A stretch of DNA of 64,000 nucleotides from Eublepharis macularius (taxonomy: Eukaryota; Chordata; Lepidosauria; Squamata; Eublepharidae), in contig NC_072800.1 of the NCBI RefSeq assembly GCF_028583425.1, positions 93,341,001-93,405,000 on the forward strand, given 5' to 3'. Below, piece by piece: positions 44,401 to 54,065 of this stretch (position 1 is its first letter; the number at the start of each line of letters is the position of its first letter). Position numbers and translations under genes: made by a program. The notes under the pieces are model-generated. The model did no database searches. It saw only the letters and a program-made list of their open reading frames with translations, and was not told where the DNA came from.

Positions 44401-47400
44401 AAAGAGTCCAACAGCACCTTTAAGACTAACCACCTTTATTGAGGCATAAGCTTTCGAGAACCACAGCTCTTTTTGTCAGATGATACAGTAAAGTTGGTTA
44501 GTCTTAAAGGTGCTACTGGACTCTTTTCTGTTTTACTCCTCCTGGGATAATGCCCACAGCACCTATAGGGTCAGAGCCAAACATTTTCAGACAGTTATGT
44601 CATTCTGAGCAGTTGTGTTGGGATTTTAGCAAGTGTCCTACATTCAGTCATGAAAGAGTTAAATTGTTATTCTGTTTGTTTAGTCAGATAGCTAGTTAGC
44701 ATAGGACCACTTAGGCCTCCAGTAAAAGTTCCCACCATAAAAAGGGGGGTCTTAATGAAGGCATCCAGGATTGTCTATTGGATGAGCCAGTTTATTGGGG
44801 GGCAATTAACTAGCAACATATATTAAGGTTTTATTAGCTCTTTGTTCACTTTCAGTTCTGTTTGTGTGTTCAATATTTAGTCTCTAAGTTTCTCTCTCTA
44901 AGCTCCTAGTCTAGCCATCAAGATGTAGTTAATTAGCTATTCTTTACTTTCTTACCAAACGTACCCACACCTCACAGGACATCCCACCTCACAGGGTGTT
45001 TTGTTGTGGGGATAATAATAACAGACTTTGTAAACTGCTCTGAGTGGGCATGAAGTTGTCCTGAAGGGCTGTATATAAATCGAATGTTGTTGTTGTTATT
45101 ATTCCCCTTGTTATGTGGTGAAGAATTTTTATAGAGCTAAAACCACAGAAGTCGTACTTATTTCCAATGTGCTAATATCAAACTCTGCTACCTTACTTAT
45201 CTATCTTTTTAATCTCTACCCGCCAACAAGTTGCCGTCACAGATTCTTCACTGGTGATGTGAACTCGGCTTCCCAATCTAGCTTTGCTCACCTGAAAAAT
45301 TGCAGAGCTGATCTTTTTTCACGGATTGTCCAGGATAGAAAAAAGAGTGCATGTTTTCAGAGCATCAATAGTGCCTGCAAACCGCATCTGGCACTCTTAA
45401 AATGTTGCCTCTGCTTTTGCCCTTCAGTTACAGCCCCCCCCCCCAAATCCCTGTAGCAGAACCAAGATCTTGTCGTAGGAAATGTAGGCGTCCTGGTTTT
45501 ACAGCTTGGCTCTCCATTACAGCTGCAAGACCAGGATGCCTACATTTCCCATCAGAACTTGAGGGAAGCTGACAAGTGCCCAATCTGTGACAGGCGTCAC
45601 TTGTAGCTCGGCTCTGAGACCTTGCGACTGAAGTGTCAGGCCAGCCCAGTTCACCACTCTCCCTGCTATTTCCAGGAGAAGCACAACTCCAAGACAGAGT
45701 TTACGCGAGAGAACTTGATGATGACGGGCTACGACATTTTCATTGCTGGGACAGAAACCACCAGTACCACCCTGAGATCCATACTCATGATTCTGGTTGA
45801 ACACCCAGCAGTGCAAGGTGAGCTAACAACTGAACCTGTTGCCTTTAGACAGGAGATGGTTGTTTTTAAAAGAGGGAGCTTTAGCCACTGCTGCCGGCCC
45901 ATCATTTGCCAACTTCTAGCAGAAGACATTCGTGCAGCTTACCAAACAAGCAGAGGGTTGGAGCTGAGCTTTGTGGTGGCTGCTTCCTCCCTCACAAGGA
46001 GCCTCCTACCTCCTGAGAAAAGAACTGTGATGGGCTAAACTGAGAGAGGTGGAGGTTTTCCTGAGAGTTTTATGACCGCTCTTGTATGGGGAACGGGGCC
46101 TTCTGCACCTACTCTCTCCATTCTACTGTCTCAGAGTGATGCAGTCAAAGCCATCCAATGGACCAGGAAGCCAAAATGACGGATCTTTGCCTTCCAGTGG
46201 CATTGATTGCAAAAACAGTTGTGATTTGCAAAGGTTCCTGCTCCTTGGATGAATTAGAGCCAAACTACAAGCGGCGCCTGACACAGGTTGGACACTTGTC
46301 AGCTTCCCTCAAGTGTTGATGGGAAATGTAGGCGTCCTGGTTTTAGAGCTTGGTCCTCCATTGCAGCTGCAAGACCAGGATGCCTACGTTTCCCATCAAA
46401 ACTTGAGGGAAGCTGACAAGTGTCCAACCTGAGTCAGGCGCCGCTTGTAGCTTGGCTCTTATAGAGTCCATGCACACTCAGAGCCAAACTACAAGTGACG
46501 TCTTACACAGGTTGGACACTAGTCGGCTTCCCTCAAGTTTTGATGGGAAATGTAGGCATCCTGGTCTTGCAGCTGTAATGGAGAGCCAAGCTGTAAAACC
46601 AGGGCGCCTACATTTCCCATCAAAACTTGAGGGAAGCTGACAAGTGTCCAACCTGTGTAAGGCGTCACTTGTAGTTTGGCTCAGACTGGGAAACTTTTTG
46701 ACGCCTGGGTTTATCCAGAACATGGTCAGTCATAATATATAAGCTTTTCCAAAACCACTTTGGCATAACCCAAATCTCCCCGGAAGCTGTTTGCCTGATA
46801 AAAATATAAGAAAGGAAGGAAGATTTTTCTTCTAACTGTCCCATTTACTCATCCATTCGCAGCAAAGATCCACAAGGAGATAGACCAAGTGATAGGCCGG
46901 GAACGAGCTCCCTCCATGAAGGACCGGACTGGGATGCCTTATACGGAAGCTGCTATCCACGAGGCCCAGAGATTCATGGATCTCATTCCCTTGGGATTCA
47001 CCCGGATGGTGAAACAGGACTTTGAAATCCGAGGCTTTACCATCCCCAAGGTAAGAATGTAAGAAGAGCCCTGCTGGGTCAGACCAAAGGCCCCATCCAG
47101 TCTAGCACTCTGTTCACACAGTGGCCGGCCAACTGCCTCTAAAAGCCCATGAGCAGGATGACTGCAACCACGTCCTCCCACCCGTGCTCCCCAGCAACAG
47201 AGATAAGGAGGCATACTGTCTCTGGTATTAGAGGGAATAGATATCCATCATGGCTAGTAGCTCCATACTCCATGAGTTCGTCCACTCCCCTTTTAAAGCC
47301 TTCCATGTTGGTGGCCATCACCACATCCTGTAGCAGTGAGTTCCACCAGTTAACTTAGTGCTGTGTGAAGAAGTGCTTCCTTTCCTCTGTCCTGAATCTC

Positions 47401-50400
47401 CTGCCCTTCAGCTTCAGTAGATGACCTGGATTCTAGTATGATATGAGAGGGAGGAGAGCTTCTCCTTGTCCACTCTCTCTACACCATACATAATTTTATA
47501 GACTTCTTATCATGCCTCCCCTTACTCACTGTTTTTCTACGCTGAGCAGCCCTAAGAGTTTTAACCAATCATTTTAGGGTAGTGGCTTTAGCCCCCTGAT
47601 CATTTTGGTCTCTCTTTTCTGCACCTTTTCAAGCTCTACAATCTCCTTTTTCAGGTGTGGTGACCGCAAATCCTCCCCTCCTGAACTTATCTATTCAGGA
47701 ACAGGTACCTGCCATGTATCTTCAGTAGACAAGATTTTATTTGGCTTCCCAGCAATTTCCACATCCTCCTTTACTGCTCCTTTAATTCTATTGACATCCA
47801 ATATCCAACCACTTCCCTATCCAGTCACCTGCTCCTGAAGTGTTTATGTTTAATGTTCTTTATATTTTAGTGATAAAGGTCAAGGTGCAAGCACCGAGTC
47901 ATTACTGACCAATGGGGGGACGTCGCATCACGACATTTTCTTGGCAGACTTTTTACGGGGTGGTTTGCCATTGCCTTCCCCAGTCTTTACCCCCACTTTA
48001 CCCCCCAGGAAACTGGGGACTCGTTTTACTGACCTCAGAAGGATGGAAGGCTGAGTCAACCTTGAGCCATCTACCTGAACCTGGCTTCTGTCGGGATCGA
48101 ACTCAGGTCATGAGCAGAGCTTGGGCTGCAGTACTGCAGCTTACCACTTTGCGCCAGGGGGCTCTTATATTTTAGTACAGGGGTGGGCAAATTGCAGCCC
48201 GCAGGCCACATGCGGTCCGAGTTTTTTGTGGCCCGCCAAGACAGTCAGAAAAATCCGCCTTGAACCGAGATTAAACTGATTCTAAAATTAAATGTGCTTG
48301 CAGCTATAGATGATATGAAATTAGCACAATAAATAAATTGAATAAAACTACCACTATTTTATTTAATTTATATTTATTGATTTTTATGATACAATTTATA
48401 CCTTTTCTGAAATGCAAAGTTAACTAATGAATGCAATCATTTTAAAAGGTGCGGCCCTCCGCTAACCTCCGCTCCCACAAAGTGGCCCCCGAGCCAAAAC
48501 AATTGCCCACCCCTGTTTTAGTGATATGTTCTTCAAAATCCATTTTTGCATCCTGAATTGTCTGCTTGCATTTCTTTTGTGTGAGTCCGTGTTTCTTTTC
48601 ATTTGCCTCTAGGGCAAAGCTTCCAGTTTCTGAAGGAAGCCTTTTCCTGTCTAGGAGCTTCCTTCACCCTGCTGGTTAGCCATGCTGGTGACCTCTTGGA
48701 CTTTACCTTTCCTGGCCTGTGGTATACCTTCTAACTGAGCCTCTAGTGTTGAGATTTGGGGTAACCCCCCAAGCCTTTTCGTAAGATTTTGCCCTCTTGA
48801 CTGTTCTCTTCAACTTCCTTTTTACCAGATTCCTCATTTTAAAGATGTTTCCTCTTTTGACCCTCTTGGAGTTTCCTGACACTTTCCCACATACATATAA
48901 ATTAAATTTGATGCCATTGTGGTCACTATTACCGGTATGCTCAACCACATCCTCATCTTGCAACCAAGGACAGATATACGCAGCGTAAATATATACGGTC
49001 TAGTTCCAGATTACACTTCTAAATAAGTCGTGGACTCTGTTCTAATGGGAGGATTCTTTGATCTGGGGTGGGATTCCACATGTGGAGGGCAGGGTTCCCC
49101 AGGAAAGGCTTAGAGTCCTTAACATGTTATTCTGGGTTACGCTGGATCATCACAGCAAATGGGTCTCCTAAACAAATGGAGAGTTCTCTGCTCTCAAAAA
49201 CTGTACACTCCATTTCAGAAATGGGGGAGGGGGAGACAGCAGTGGCAAGGGAGAGGTGGACCTTTGGAACATAACATGGACATGAAGTGCAGTCCACTGT
49301 GATTAGCCATCAAAAGCACACCGCAGGTGGCTCCATCCGTGCGCTTCCACCACAAACATTTCCCTCACTGCATTTCATTCATTACGGTATGCAAAAAAAA
49401 TTTGGTATGAAAAAATGTCAGGTACGAAATGTCCTTATAGATAAGCCAGGAAAAGTTCCCTTACCTGTTGAACTTTGAATATTTTCGTGTTCCGTACCAT
49501 GTTCTGTGGTATGAAAAAGTTTTGCCCAAAATGTTTTTACATTTTTTGCTAAATAAGTGAATCTTCAGCCAATCCCTGATTCAGATTTGAATGCATTACA
49601 GTAACATTTCTAATGGCTTAATGCAAAATTCACTTGGATCGTTTGTTCCCAGTTTCTCTGAAGCCAGCTTTTATTTTAACAGCGGCCCTGCTTCCTGCGG
49701 ACATCTAGCCTTAAGACATCTCCCCCTTTTTGTTTATTAACATTCAGCCTGATGAAGAGTTCTGGAGATCCTGAAAGCTTGCACAGTTTTCTGTTGTTCT
49801 GGTTCTTTCCTTTCTTAAGTATCACATGGCTCTTGTCTTTTGGATTTTGCAACAGGGAGCCACTCTGTACCCCATCCTGAGTTCTGCGTTACATGACCCT
49901 AAACAATACAAGAATCCGTATCAGTTTGACCCGGAACACTTCCTGGATGAAAGGGGAGCCTTTAAGAAGAATGGAGCCGACATCCCTTTTTCAGCAGGTA
50001 AGGAGGAAATGTCACCTGGCAAAGGAAACGGAAGTCATCTGAGCACGCAACGATCTTTGTGTAGCAAGAGTTGCTTTTTTTAATGGAATTTTTCTTCATT
50101 GAGACTATAAACAATAACATAAAGCTATAGACAACAAACGTAGAAGATAAGAAAAACAACATTCTAAAAAGAAGTCACACTAACAATACATAAACAAGTG
50201 AAAAAAGAAAAAAAGAGGTGGGAAAAACCCTAAATCTAAACTACAGATTGAGTTCCGATTTTCTCCACCACAAATATGGATCATATTCACTTATTCTAAG
50301 TTAAACATAAGAGCCCTCTTTTTTTATTGTTCATCATGATTCTTAATCCATAAATCCAGATGTCATCAAGTCCTTATTATCCATTTCATATAAAAAGTGT

Positions 50401-51083
50401 ATAAACGGTTTCCATTCAGTCAAAAATGTAACTAATGTCTTTTCCCTAATCAGTGAAATAAGTGTTGCCGTCGATGCAAGCTCCAACACTTTTATCCACC
50501 ATTCCTCCACTGTAGGCAATGTTGGCGTTTTCCACTTTTGTGCATAGAGTCCTCTTGCCGCTGTAATCAAATATAAAAACAAAGTTCCAAAGCTTCTTTC
50601 CAACAGGCTGCCCGTTATTCCCAACAAAAAAGTCTCTGGTTTCAACTGGATTTTAATCTTAAAAATCTTCTAAATCGATGATTGTATCTGCAACCAGAAA
50701 CTCTTTGCTTTCTTACATGTCCACCATGTATGATAAAATGTCCCTTCTTGTTTAGCACATTTCCAACATATATTTGAAGCATCCTTATACATTCTAGCCA
50801 GTTTTTCAGGAGTCATATACCAACTATACATCATCTTGTAGACATTTTCTTTGATACTAGATTTGCTTCTTGAAGGAATTTTCTGTTTCTCTCTGCTATA
50901 GGAAAGAGGAACTGTCTCGGTGAAGGACTGGCCCGAATGCAGCTCTTCCTATATGTCACCACTATCCTTCAAAGCTTCTGGCTCAAGCGCCCGCCTGGAG
51001 TTACAAAAATTGACCTAACGCCAGAAGTCAGCGGCTTAGGAAACATTCCACATCAGATCCCATTTTGCTTCTCTCCACGCTGA
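32028..51083 (+). CDS. CYP2: Cytochrome P450 family 2, complete 9-exon gene (493 aa)
   Basis: Heme-thiolate monooxygenase anchored in the endoplasmic reticulum. Exons are 32028-32204, 34967-35129, 37417-37566, 40439-40599, 43325-43501, 45676-45817, 46863-47050, 49856-49997 and 50902-51083. Sizes 177/163/150/161/177/142/188/142/182 and phases 0,1,1,0,0,1,0,1 are the CYP2 pattern. Visible motifs: N-terminal membrane helix (residues 3-22), proline hinge LPPGP, C-helix W123/R127, I-helix AGTETT (300-305), K-helix E357-A-Q-R360, PEHF, and the heme loop FSAGKRNCLG (431-440) with ligand Cys438. No frameshift or stop is seen. The end, [11 protein letters not shown], resembles CYP2K/2W members more than CYP2C, but the subfamily and substrate cannot be settled without a tree. 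It lies on the opposite strand to the cathelicidins, and its introns are full of transposons. Confidence 0.95.
32660..33190. mobile_element. Two L2-like LINE tails, tail to tail
   Basis: A plus-strand tail ends at about 33115 (CTTGAGGCTCAGTGAGAAAG, then AAATAAATGAATG). A minus-strand tail begins directly after it (GTCTGCCTTTCTTACTGAAA). Confidence 0.55.
33949..34146. mobile_element. Palindromic Harbinger-like MITE with TTA duplication
   Basis: 198 bp, almost perfect palindrome, GGGCCAAGC ends, TTA at 33946-33948 and 34147-34149. Confidence 0.85.
34370..34680 (-). mobile_element. L2-like LINE fragment
   Basis: CAGCACCTTGAATTGGGCC and the following block match the reptile L2-like ORF2 C-terminal region, as at 39530-39985 and 41640-41740. 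Confidence 0.55.
34967..35129 (+). CDS. CYP2: CYP2 exon 2
   Basis: 163 bp from [14 protein letters not shown] to KTNRGLG, acceptor CTGCAG, donor GTATGG, ends in phase 1. Confidence 0.95.
35735..35995. mobile_element. Fold-back hAT MITE inside the L1
   Basis: CAGGGTTTTTTTTC to GAAAAAAAGCCCT; TAAACC-like flanks. Confidence 0.75.
36162..36622. mobile_element. Inverted-repeat insertion with 15-bp duplication
   Basis: ACATAGGTATTTTTG at 36147-36161 and 36623-36637. Arms of about 130 bp (from 36165 and from 36448) are inverted copies. Family unknown. Confidence 0.7.
37417..37566 (+). CDS. CYP2: CYP2 exon 3: C-helix
   Basis: 150 bp, [20 protein letters not shown] onward. Contains the WxxxR heme-propionate motif. 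Donor GTTGGT is weak, but its position fits the family size exactly. Confidence 0.93.
37705..38235. mobile_element. TIR element (AGAGTCTCTCTGCACGAG family) with nested palindrome
   Basis: Same interior as 11846-12264 (CAACCAGAGGGCAG, CTTCTGGCATTTCACAGCCC). Interrupted by the palindrome at 37840-38043. Confidence 0.6.
37840..38043. mobile_element. Palindromic MITE (GGCCATTTCCACAC)
   Basis: 204 bp, flanked by CAG and CTG; the empty site seen at 12080 and 62350 reads GGACCTGGAGAGG, which shows CTG was the target. Confidence 0.8.
38431..38466. repeat. (GT)n microsatellite
   Basis: About 18 GT units. Confidence 0.95.
38490..38690. repeat. Dispersed repeat shared with 54460-54640
   Basis: Common words AGAAAAGAAATA, GGAACTCCAT and CTATCTAGTCTAAG. 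Possibly an old LTR fragment; not certain. Confidence 0.4.
38756..38955. mobile_element. Palindromic MITE (GGCCGTTTCCACAC)
   Basis: 200 bp, ATT at 38753-38755 and 38956-38958. A related half copy is at 39700-39830. Confidence 0.8.
39530..39985 (-). mobile_element. L2-like LINE fragment with half palindrome inserted
   Basis: TTTCCAAACACTTTTCAAG and GCATGCACAACAATGCGG are family-typical. The insertion at about 39700-39830 resembles the GGCCGTTTCC palindromes. Confidence 0.5.
40070..40240 (+). mobile_element. L2-like LINE 3' tail
   Basis: ATCGGCCTTGAGTCTCAGCC then GGTGGGCTACAAATGAGG. Confidence 0.55.
40439..40599 (+). CDS. CYP2: CYP2 exon 4
   Basis: 161 bp, [20 protein letters not shown] to SSVNGQ. 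Acceptor TTGGCAG, donor GTGAGA. Confidence 0.95.
40823..41069. mobile_element. Fold-back hAT MITE, intact ends
   Basis: 247 bp, CAGGGCTTTTTTTC to GAAAAAAAGCCCTG, exact duplication ATTGTACC at 40815-40822 and 41070-41077. Confidence 0.9.
41080..41740 (-). mobile_element. L2-clade LINE 3' end with ORF2 C-terminus
   Basis: The minus strand encodes [20 protein letters not shown] and then [14 protein letters not shown], the conserved ORF2 C-terminal block. The 3' tail CCCTGAGCCCGCTGATGTGG lies near 41110. Confidence 0.8.
42118..42365 (+). mobile_element. tRNA-derived SINE
   Basis: TTGGTGTAGTGGTTAAGAGC, GGTTTGATTCC and the (ATT) tail; preceded by a (TAATAA)-rich tract at 42020-42115. Confidence 0.8.
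42527..42755 (-). mobile_element. 5S-rRNA-derived SINE, second copy
   Basis: Carries the same inverted 5S block (TACTAACCAAG, CTTCTGAGATCTCATGAGA) as 2160-2375. Confidence 0.75.
43050..43310 (+). mobile_element. CR1-like LINE 3' fragment ending at CYP2 exon 5
   Basis: GGAACTCACTGCCACAGGAT, GGATTAGACACATTC and GCTGGACTAGACGGAGC. It runs up to the polypyrimidine tract of the exon 5 acceptor. Confidence 0.7.
43325..43501 (+). CDS. CYP2: CYP2 exon 5
   Basis: 177 bp, [15 protein letters not shown] to [10 protein letters not shown]. Acceptor CTGTCAG lies directly after a CR1-like fragment; donor GTAAAA. Confidence 0.95.
43712..43965 (-). mobile_element. tRNA-derived SINE
   Basis: Reverse of the 14394-14667 family. 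A short hAT-type MITE piece follows at 43975-44060. Confidence 0.8.
44357..44535. mobile_element. Penelope-like inverted copy
   Basis: GAGTTAGCCGTGTTAGTCTG then the inverse AGTCTTAAAGGTGCTACTGG. Confidence 0.65.
45478..45614. mobile_element. Partial GAGCCAAGC palindrome
   Basis: GGCGTCCTGGTTTTACAGC to CACTTGTAGCTCGGCTC, about 60 bp before CYP2 exon 6. Confidence 0.65.
45676..45817 (+). CDS. CYP2: CYP2 exon 6: I-helix
   Basis: 142 bp with [11 protein letters not shown], the oxygen-activation helix. Acceptor TTCCAG, donor GTGAGC. Confidence 0.95.
46257..46458. mobile_element. Palindromic Harbinger-like MITE with TTA duplication
   Basis: 202 bp; TTA at 46254-46256 and 46459-46461. Confidence 0.85.
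46481..46682. mobile_element. Second GAGCCAAAC palindrome, 22 bp from the first
   Basis: 202 bp with the same architecture; target duplication ambiguous. Confidence 0.75.
46863..47050 (+). CDS. CYP2: CYP2 exon 7: K-helix
   Basis: 188 bp, [15 protein letters not shown] to RGFTIPK, with the invariant ExxR as EAQR. Donor GTAAGA sits at the edge of a CR1 LINE. Confidence 0.95.
47872..48166 (-). mobile_element. Full-length Sauria SINE
   Basis: On the minus strand: tRNA-like head at about 48166, GGATCGAACTC-type B box, GGCAATGGCAAACC and GTAATGACTCGGTGCTTGC. Flanked by TTATATTTTAGT on both sides. Confidence 0.85.
48178..48515. mobile_element. hAT MITE (CAGGGGTGGGCAA)
   Basis: CAGGGGTGGGCAA to TTGCCCACCCCTG, duplications TTTTAGTA/TTTTAGTG at 48170-48177 and 48516-48523. 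Confidence 0.85.
49021..49855. other. Intron 7 end, no feature recognised
   Basis: AT-rich sequence with no recognised family. Confidence 0.4.
49856..49997 (+). CDS. CYP2: CYP2 exon 8: PERF-like region
   Basis: 142 bp, [15 protein letters not shown] to IPFSAG, including FDPEHF. Acceptor CAACAG, donor GTAAGG. Confidence 0.95.
50085..50890 (-). mobile_element. L1 LINE ORF2 3' end
   Basis: The minus strand encodes [20 protein letters not shown] and [18 protein letters not shown], the L1 ORF2 C-terminus; the 3' end is near 50085. Lies in CYP2 intron 8, immediately before exon 9. Confidence 0.8.
50902..51083 (+). CDS. CYP2: CYP2 exon 9: heme-binding loop and C-terminus
   Basis: 182 bp with [13 protein letters not shown] (Cys438 binds heme iron), ending CFSPR and TGA. 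No clear AATAAA follows within 500 bp. Confidence 0.95.
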
Positions 51084-51628
51084 TCAGCTGCATTATCCAG
51101 TCCAACACTCTGTGTTCTTATGTTCTTATCTAATAGGGTCACAAGGGCCTTGGCCTTCTCTTGCTGATTCGCACTATTGCTAGGAGAGAAATTTTCGCTT
51201 AATTTTTAAGGCATGTCTATACTACCCTATCTTAATTACGGATCAATTTATCTGGCATGACTTGTCCTAAGGAATCTTGGGAATTGCAGTTTTGTGTGGG
51301 TGAAGGCTTCTCTGCTGAAATCTGCACTCTAGATTTCCGGAGTGGTTTTCATGCTGCAACTGTCTCTTACTACAGCGGTGACAGACGCTCATAGGAGAAA
51401 GTATAGAAACTGAGGCCTTTATTATTTTTTTTATGATTTGGCAGCAACTTTCTCACCCCTGCCCCACCGCCGGCACTCGCAATAGGAGCAAATGCAGAAG
51501 TTCATGCTCTTTCAAAATCAGGTCTTGTATGGGAAAAAATGATGCTTGTCTTGAAAAAATGATGCTTGTTTTGAAAACATTAAAAATCACCCTACAAACG
51601 TTTTCTGTAAGGGGAACAGGCAATGAAC

Positions 51629-51875
51629 CAGGGCTTTTTTTCAGTGGCGACCCAGCGGAACGGAGTTCTGGCACCTCTTGAAAATGGTCACATGGCTGGT
51701 GGCCCCGCCCCCTGATCTCCAGACTGAGGGGAGTTTAGATTGCCCTCTGCTGAGGGCAATTTAAACTTTAAAAAAACTTCCCCCTTATTCCAGCTGACCC
51801 AAAGTGAAGTCATTGTGCGGTCCTGAGTTCCACCACTGAGTTTTGCCACCTCTTTTCCCGGGAAAAAAAGCCCTG
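51629..51875. mobile_element. Fold-back hAT MITE, intact ends
   Basis: 247 bp with exact duplication CAATGAAC at 51621-51628 and 51876-51883. Confidence 0.9.
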
Positions 51876-52286
51876 CAATGAACTATCCAGAAAGATCCAG
51901 AAAGATCCAGGAGGGAGGTAGTTGAGAGATCGCCTAATCATATTCCTCTGTCAAAGACAATGATTATATGTGTCCTCCTAAGGAAGAACAGCATTTACTG
52001 ACTTTTGCAACAACAACAAAAATGAAATACGCAGGTTCACTCTTCACTGACCTTAAAGAATTTCTGAATGGATTAGACTTCACCTGAATTTAAACAAGCA
52101 GACATGGTCTGACTATACATTCTAGGGATTGCAACATCAGGGAAACAGGTGCGTGGGAAATTAAAGCATGACAAATGGCCAGGAATGGAACATTTTACAG
52201 GTGAATATTATGAGACATTTTCTTACCGATTACTGACTCCATTGAGTAAAGAGAGCTGAAGATTCTGGATTACTGCAGCATGCCTG

Positions 52287-52465
52287 GGCCGATTCCAGAC
52301 GGCCCTCTGCCTCCCGAAACGTTGCGCGTCGTCGCGCGTCGTCGCGCTGAAAACGCGACCTCGCGCAAAACTCGCGCGAGAAAACGTGATATTTCGCGTT
52401 TTCCGCGCGACGACGTGCGACGACGCGCAACGTTTCGGGAGGCAGAGGGCCGTCTGGAATTGGCC
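52287..52465. mobile_element. CpG-rich palindromic MITE (GGCCGATTCC)
   Basis: 179 bp, CTG at 52284-52286 and 52466-52468. Arms contain GTCGCGCGTCGTCGCG-type words. Confidence 0.8.
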
Positions 52466-52594
52466 CTGATTTGGGGAAGGAAGTGAAAACTGGATCAATT
52501 GGAAGAGGAAGATGCGTACAAACTAGATGGAGTATTCACTTTGAATCAGCACCATCTGTCCTAACCAACCAATTGCAAAATAGTATTGCTGCTG

Positions 52595-52800
52595 TAGCAG
52601 AGTGGTTAAGTGGTTGGGCTGCGAATCAGCACTCTGCTGGTTTGACTCCCACTCCTGCCATGAGCTCTGCAGGTGGCCTTGGGTCAGCCACTCCCCTCAG
52701 CCCAGTTCCCCAGCTGTTTTGTGGGGATAATAGGACACTAACCTTGTTCACCGCTTGAGTGGGGCACTACTCTTTCTAGAAGAGCTGTATATAAGTGGAC
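52595..52800 (+). mobile_element. tRNA-derived SINE (second family)
   Basis: GCAGAGTGGTTAAGTGGTTG head, GGTTTGACTCC B box and CCCCAGCTGTTTTGTGGGGA body. Confidence 0.75.
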
Positions 52801-52802
52801 AA

Positions 52803-53400
52803 GAGCAAGAGTCCAGTAGCACCTATAAGACTAACAAAATTAGTGGTAGGGTATGAGCTTTTGTGAGTCACAGCTTACTTTGGTTGTTGTGGATTTTCTG
52901 GGCTGTATCGCCATGGTCTTGGCATTGTAGTTCCGGACGTTTCACCAGCAGCTGTGACTGGCATCTTCAGAGGTGTAGCACCAAAAGACAGAGATCTCTC
53001 AGTGTCACAGTGTGGAAAAGATGTTGGCAGGTAATTTATATCTACTCAGGAAGTAGATATAGCTACTTACAGCTTACTTTACTTCTTCAGATACAGCTAG
53101 AATTTGAGTCCTTATATTTTGGAGAGTGGAAGGATTGCAGAAGCTGAGTGATAACAGCCAGTGAATGACAAAGGCAGGTGTGATTGAATAGGGTGGGATA
53201 TGCAGAGGGGTAGAGGGTGTGAAGAAATTAGCATTGGTAATGAGACAGGAAGTCTAGATCTTGATTCAGTCCAGGTGGATGCATTGTCTTGAGCTTCGTT
53301 ATCAGTTGCAATTCTGCAATCTCTCTTTCTAATCTCCCTTTGAAATTCCTCTACAGGAGGTATATAAGTGTCATTATCAATCATCATCAAAGGAGTGTGT
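52803..53400 (-). mobile_element. Penelope-like retroelement 3' region
   Basis: Contains the CAGTAGCACCTATAAGACTA end, the GGACGTTTCACCAGCAGCTG block and a degenerate coding-like stretch. All are known companions of the hammerhead-like repeats in reptiles; the family name is my inference. Confidence 0.5.
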
Positions 53401-53789
53401 ATCAGTCCTTGGGCCTTGGATTTTTAGCCATAGCTTTTATAACTCAGATGAAGTGAATGCCTTCTCTTAGCCTGGTACAAAAATACTATTTGAATGACAT
53501 TCTTTCTGATAGAATTGAGTTATCTAGAGGCCCAAGGCAAGGATGTCTGCTTCCCGTTTCTTCATTTGTAGTGCTTATGCCAAAATTTGAAAGGGAGTGC
53601 ATCACAAATGCCTTTTCCCCAAAACCTGTTTCCACTGTGATGAAATTCCAATGAAGATTAGGCCCATTCATAAAAAACTTCTCTGGCAATGTCAACTCCC
53701 TGGCACTACAGTGGCATAAAGGTCTCTTGGAAAGGCCCCTGCTCTTCCTCCCCCAGTGCTAGAACCCTGGAAGGCTCACAACCCTCACA

Positions 53790-53990
53790 CAACCAGAGGA
53801 GTTAGCCTTGTTCGTCCATAGTCGCAAAATAGTAAAGAGTCCTGTAGCACCTTAAGGACTAACCAACTTTATTGTAGCATAAGCTTTCAACAATCACAGC
53901 TCTATTCATCAGATGCCTCTGATGCTCTGGTTCTCGAAAGCTTATGCTACAATAAAGGTGGTTAATCTTTAAGGTGCTACTGGACTCTTA
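53790..53990. mobile_element. Penelope-like inverted copy
   Basis: GAGTTAGCCTTGTTCGTCC to GGTGCTACTGGACTCTT, halves inverted. Confidence 0.65.
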
Positions 53991-54065
53991 GCCCACATAC
54001 AAGGATCACTGGGACATATTTTCTGCAAGGATACCTGATATCTATGGCTGTGAACTCCGGGACCC

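Larger units (their letters stand above)
47053..49020 (-). mobile_element. CR1 LINE 3' region, interrupted
   Basis: AAGAGCCCTGCTGGGTCAGA, CCATCACCACATCCTGTAGC and CTGCACCTTTTCAAGCTC are CR1 3' hallmarks. Resumes at about 48516 (CTTCCTTTTTACCAGATTCC). A SINE and a hAT element sit at 47872-48515. Confidence 0.75.

Noticed and set aside
44627-44975. Possible solo LTR with ATAAAAAGG box
   Set aside because: TG start and TATA-like motif noted, but no target duplication, partner copy or internal region could be shown.
52287-52465. CpG island promoter
   Set aside because: The CpG density belongs to a short palindromic MITE that recurs at 15.0 and 57.7 kb.
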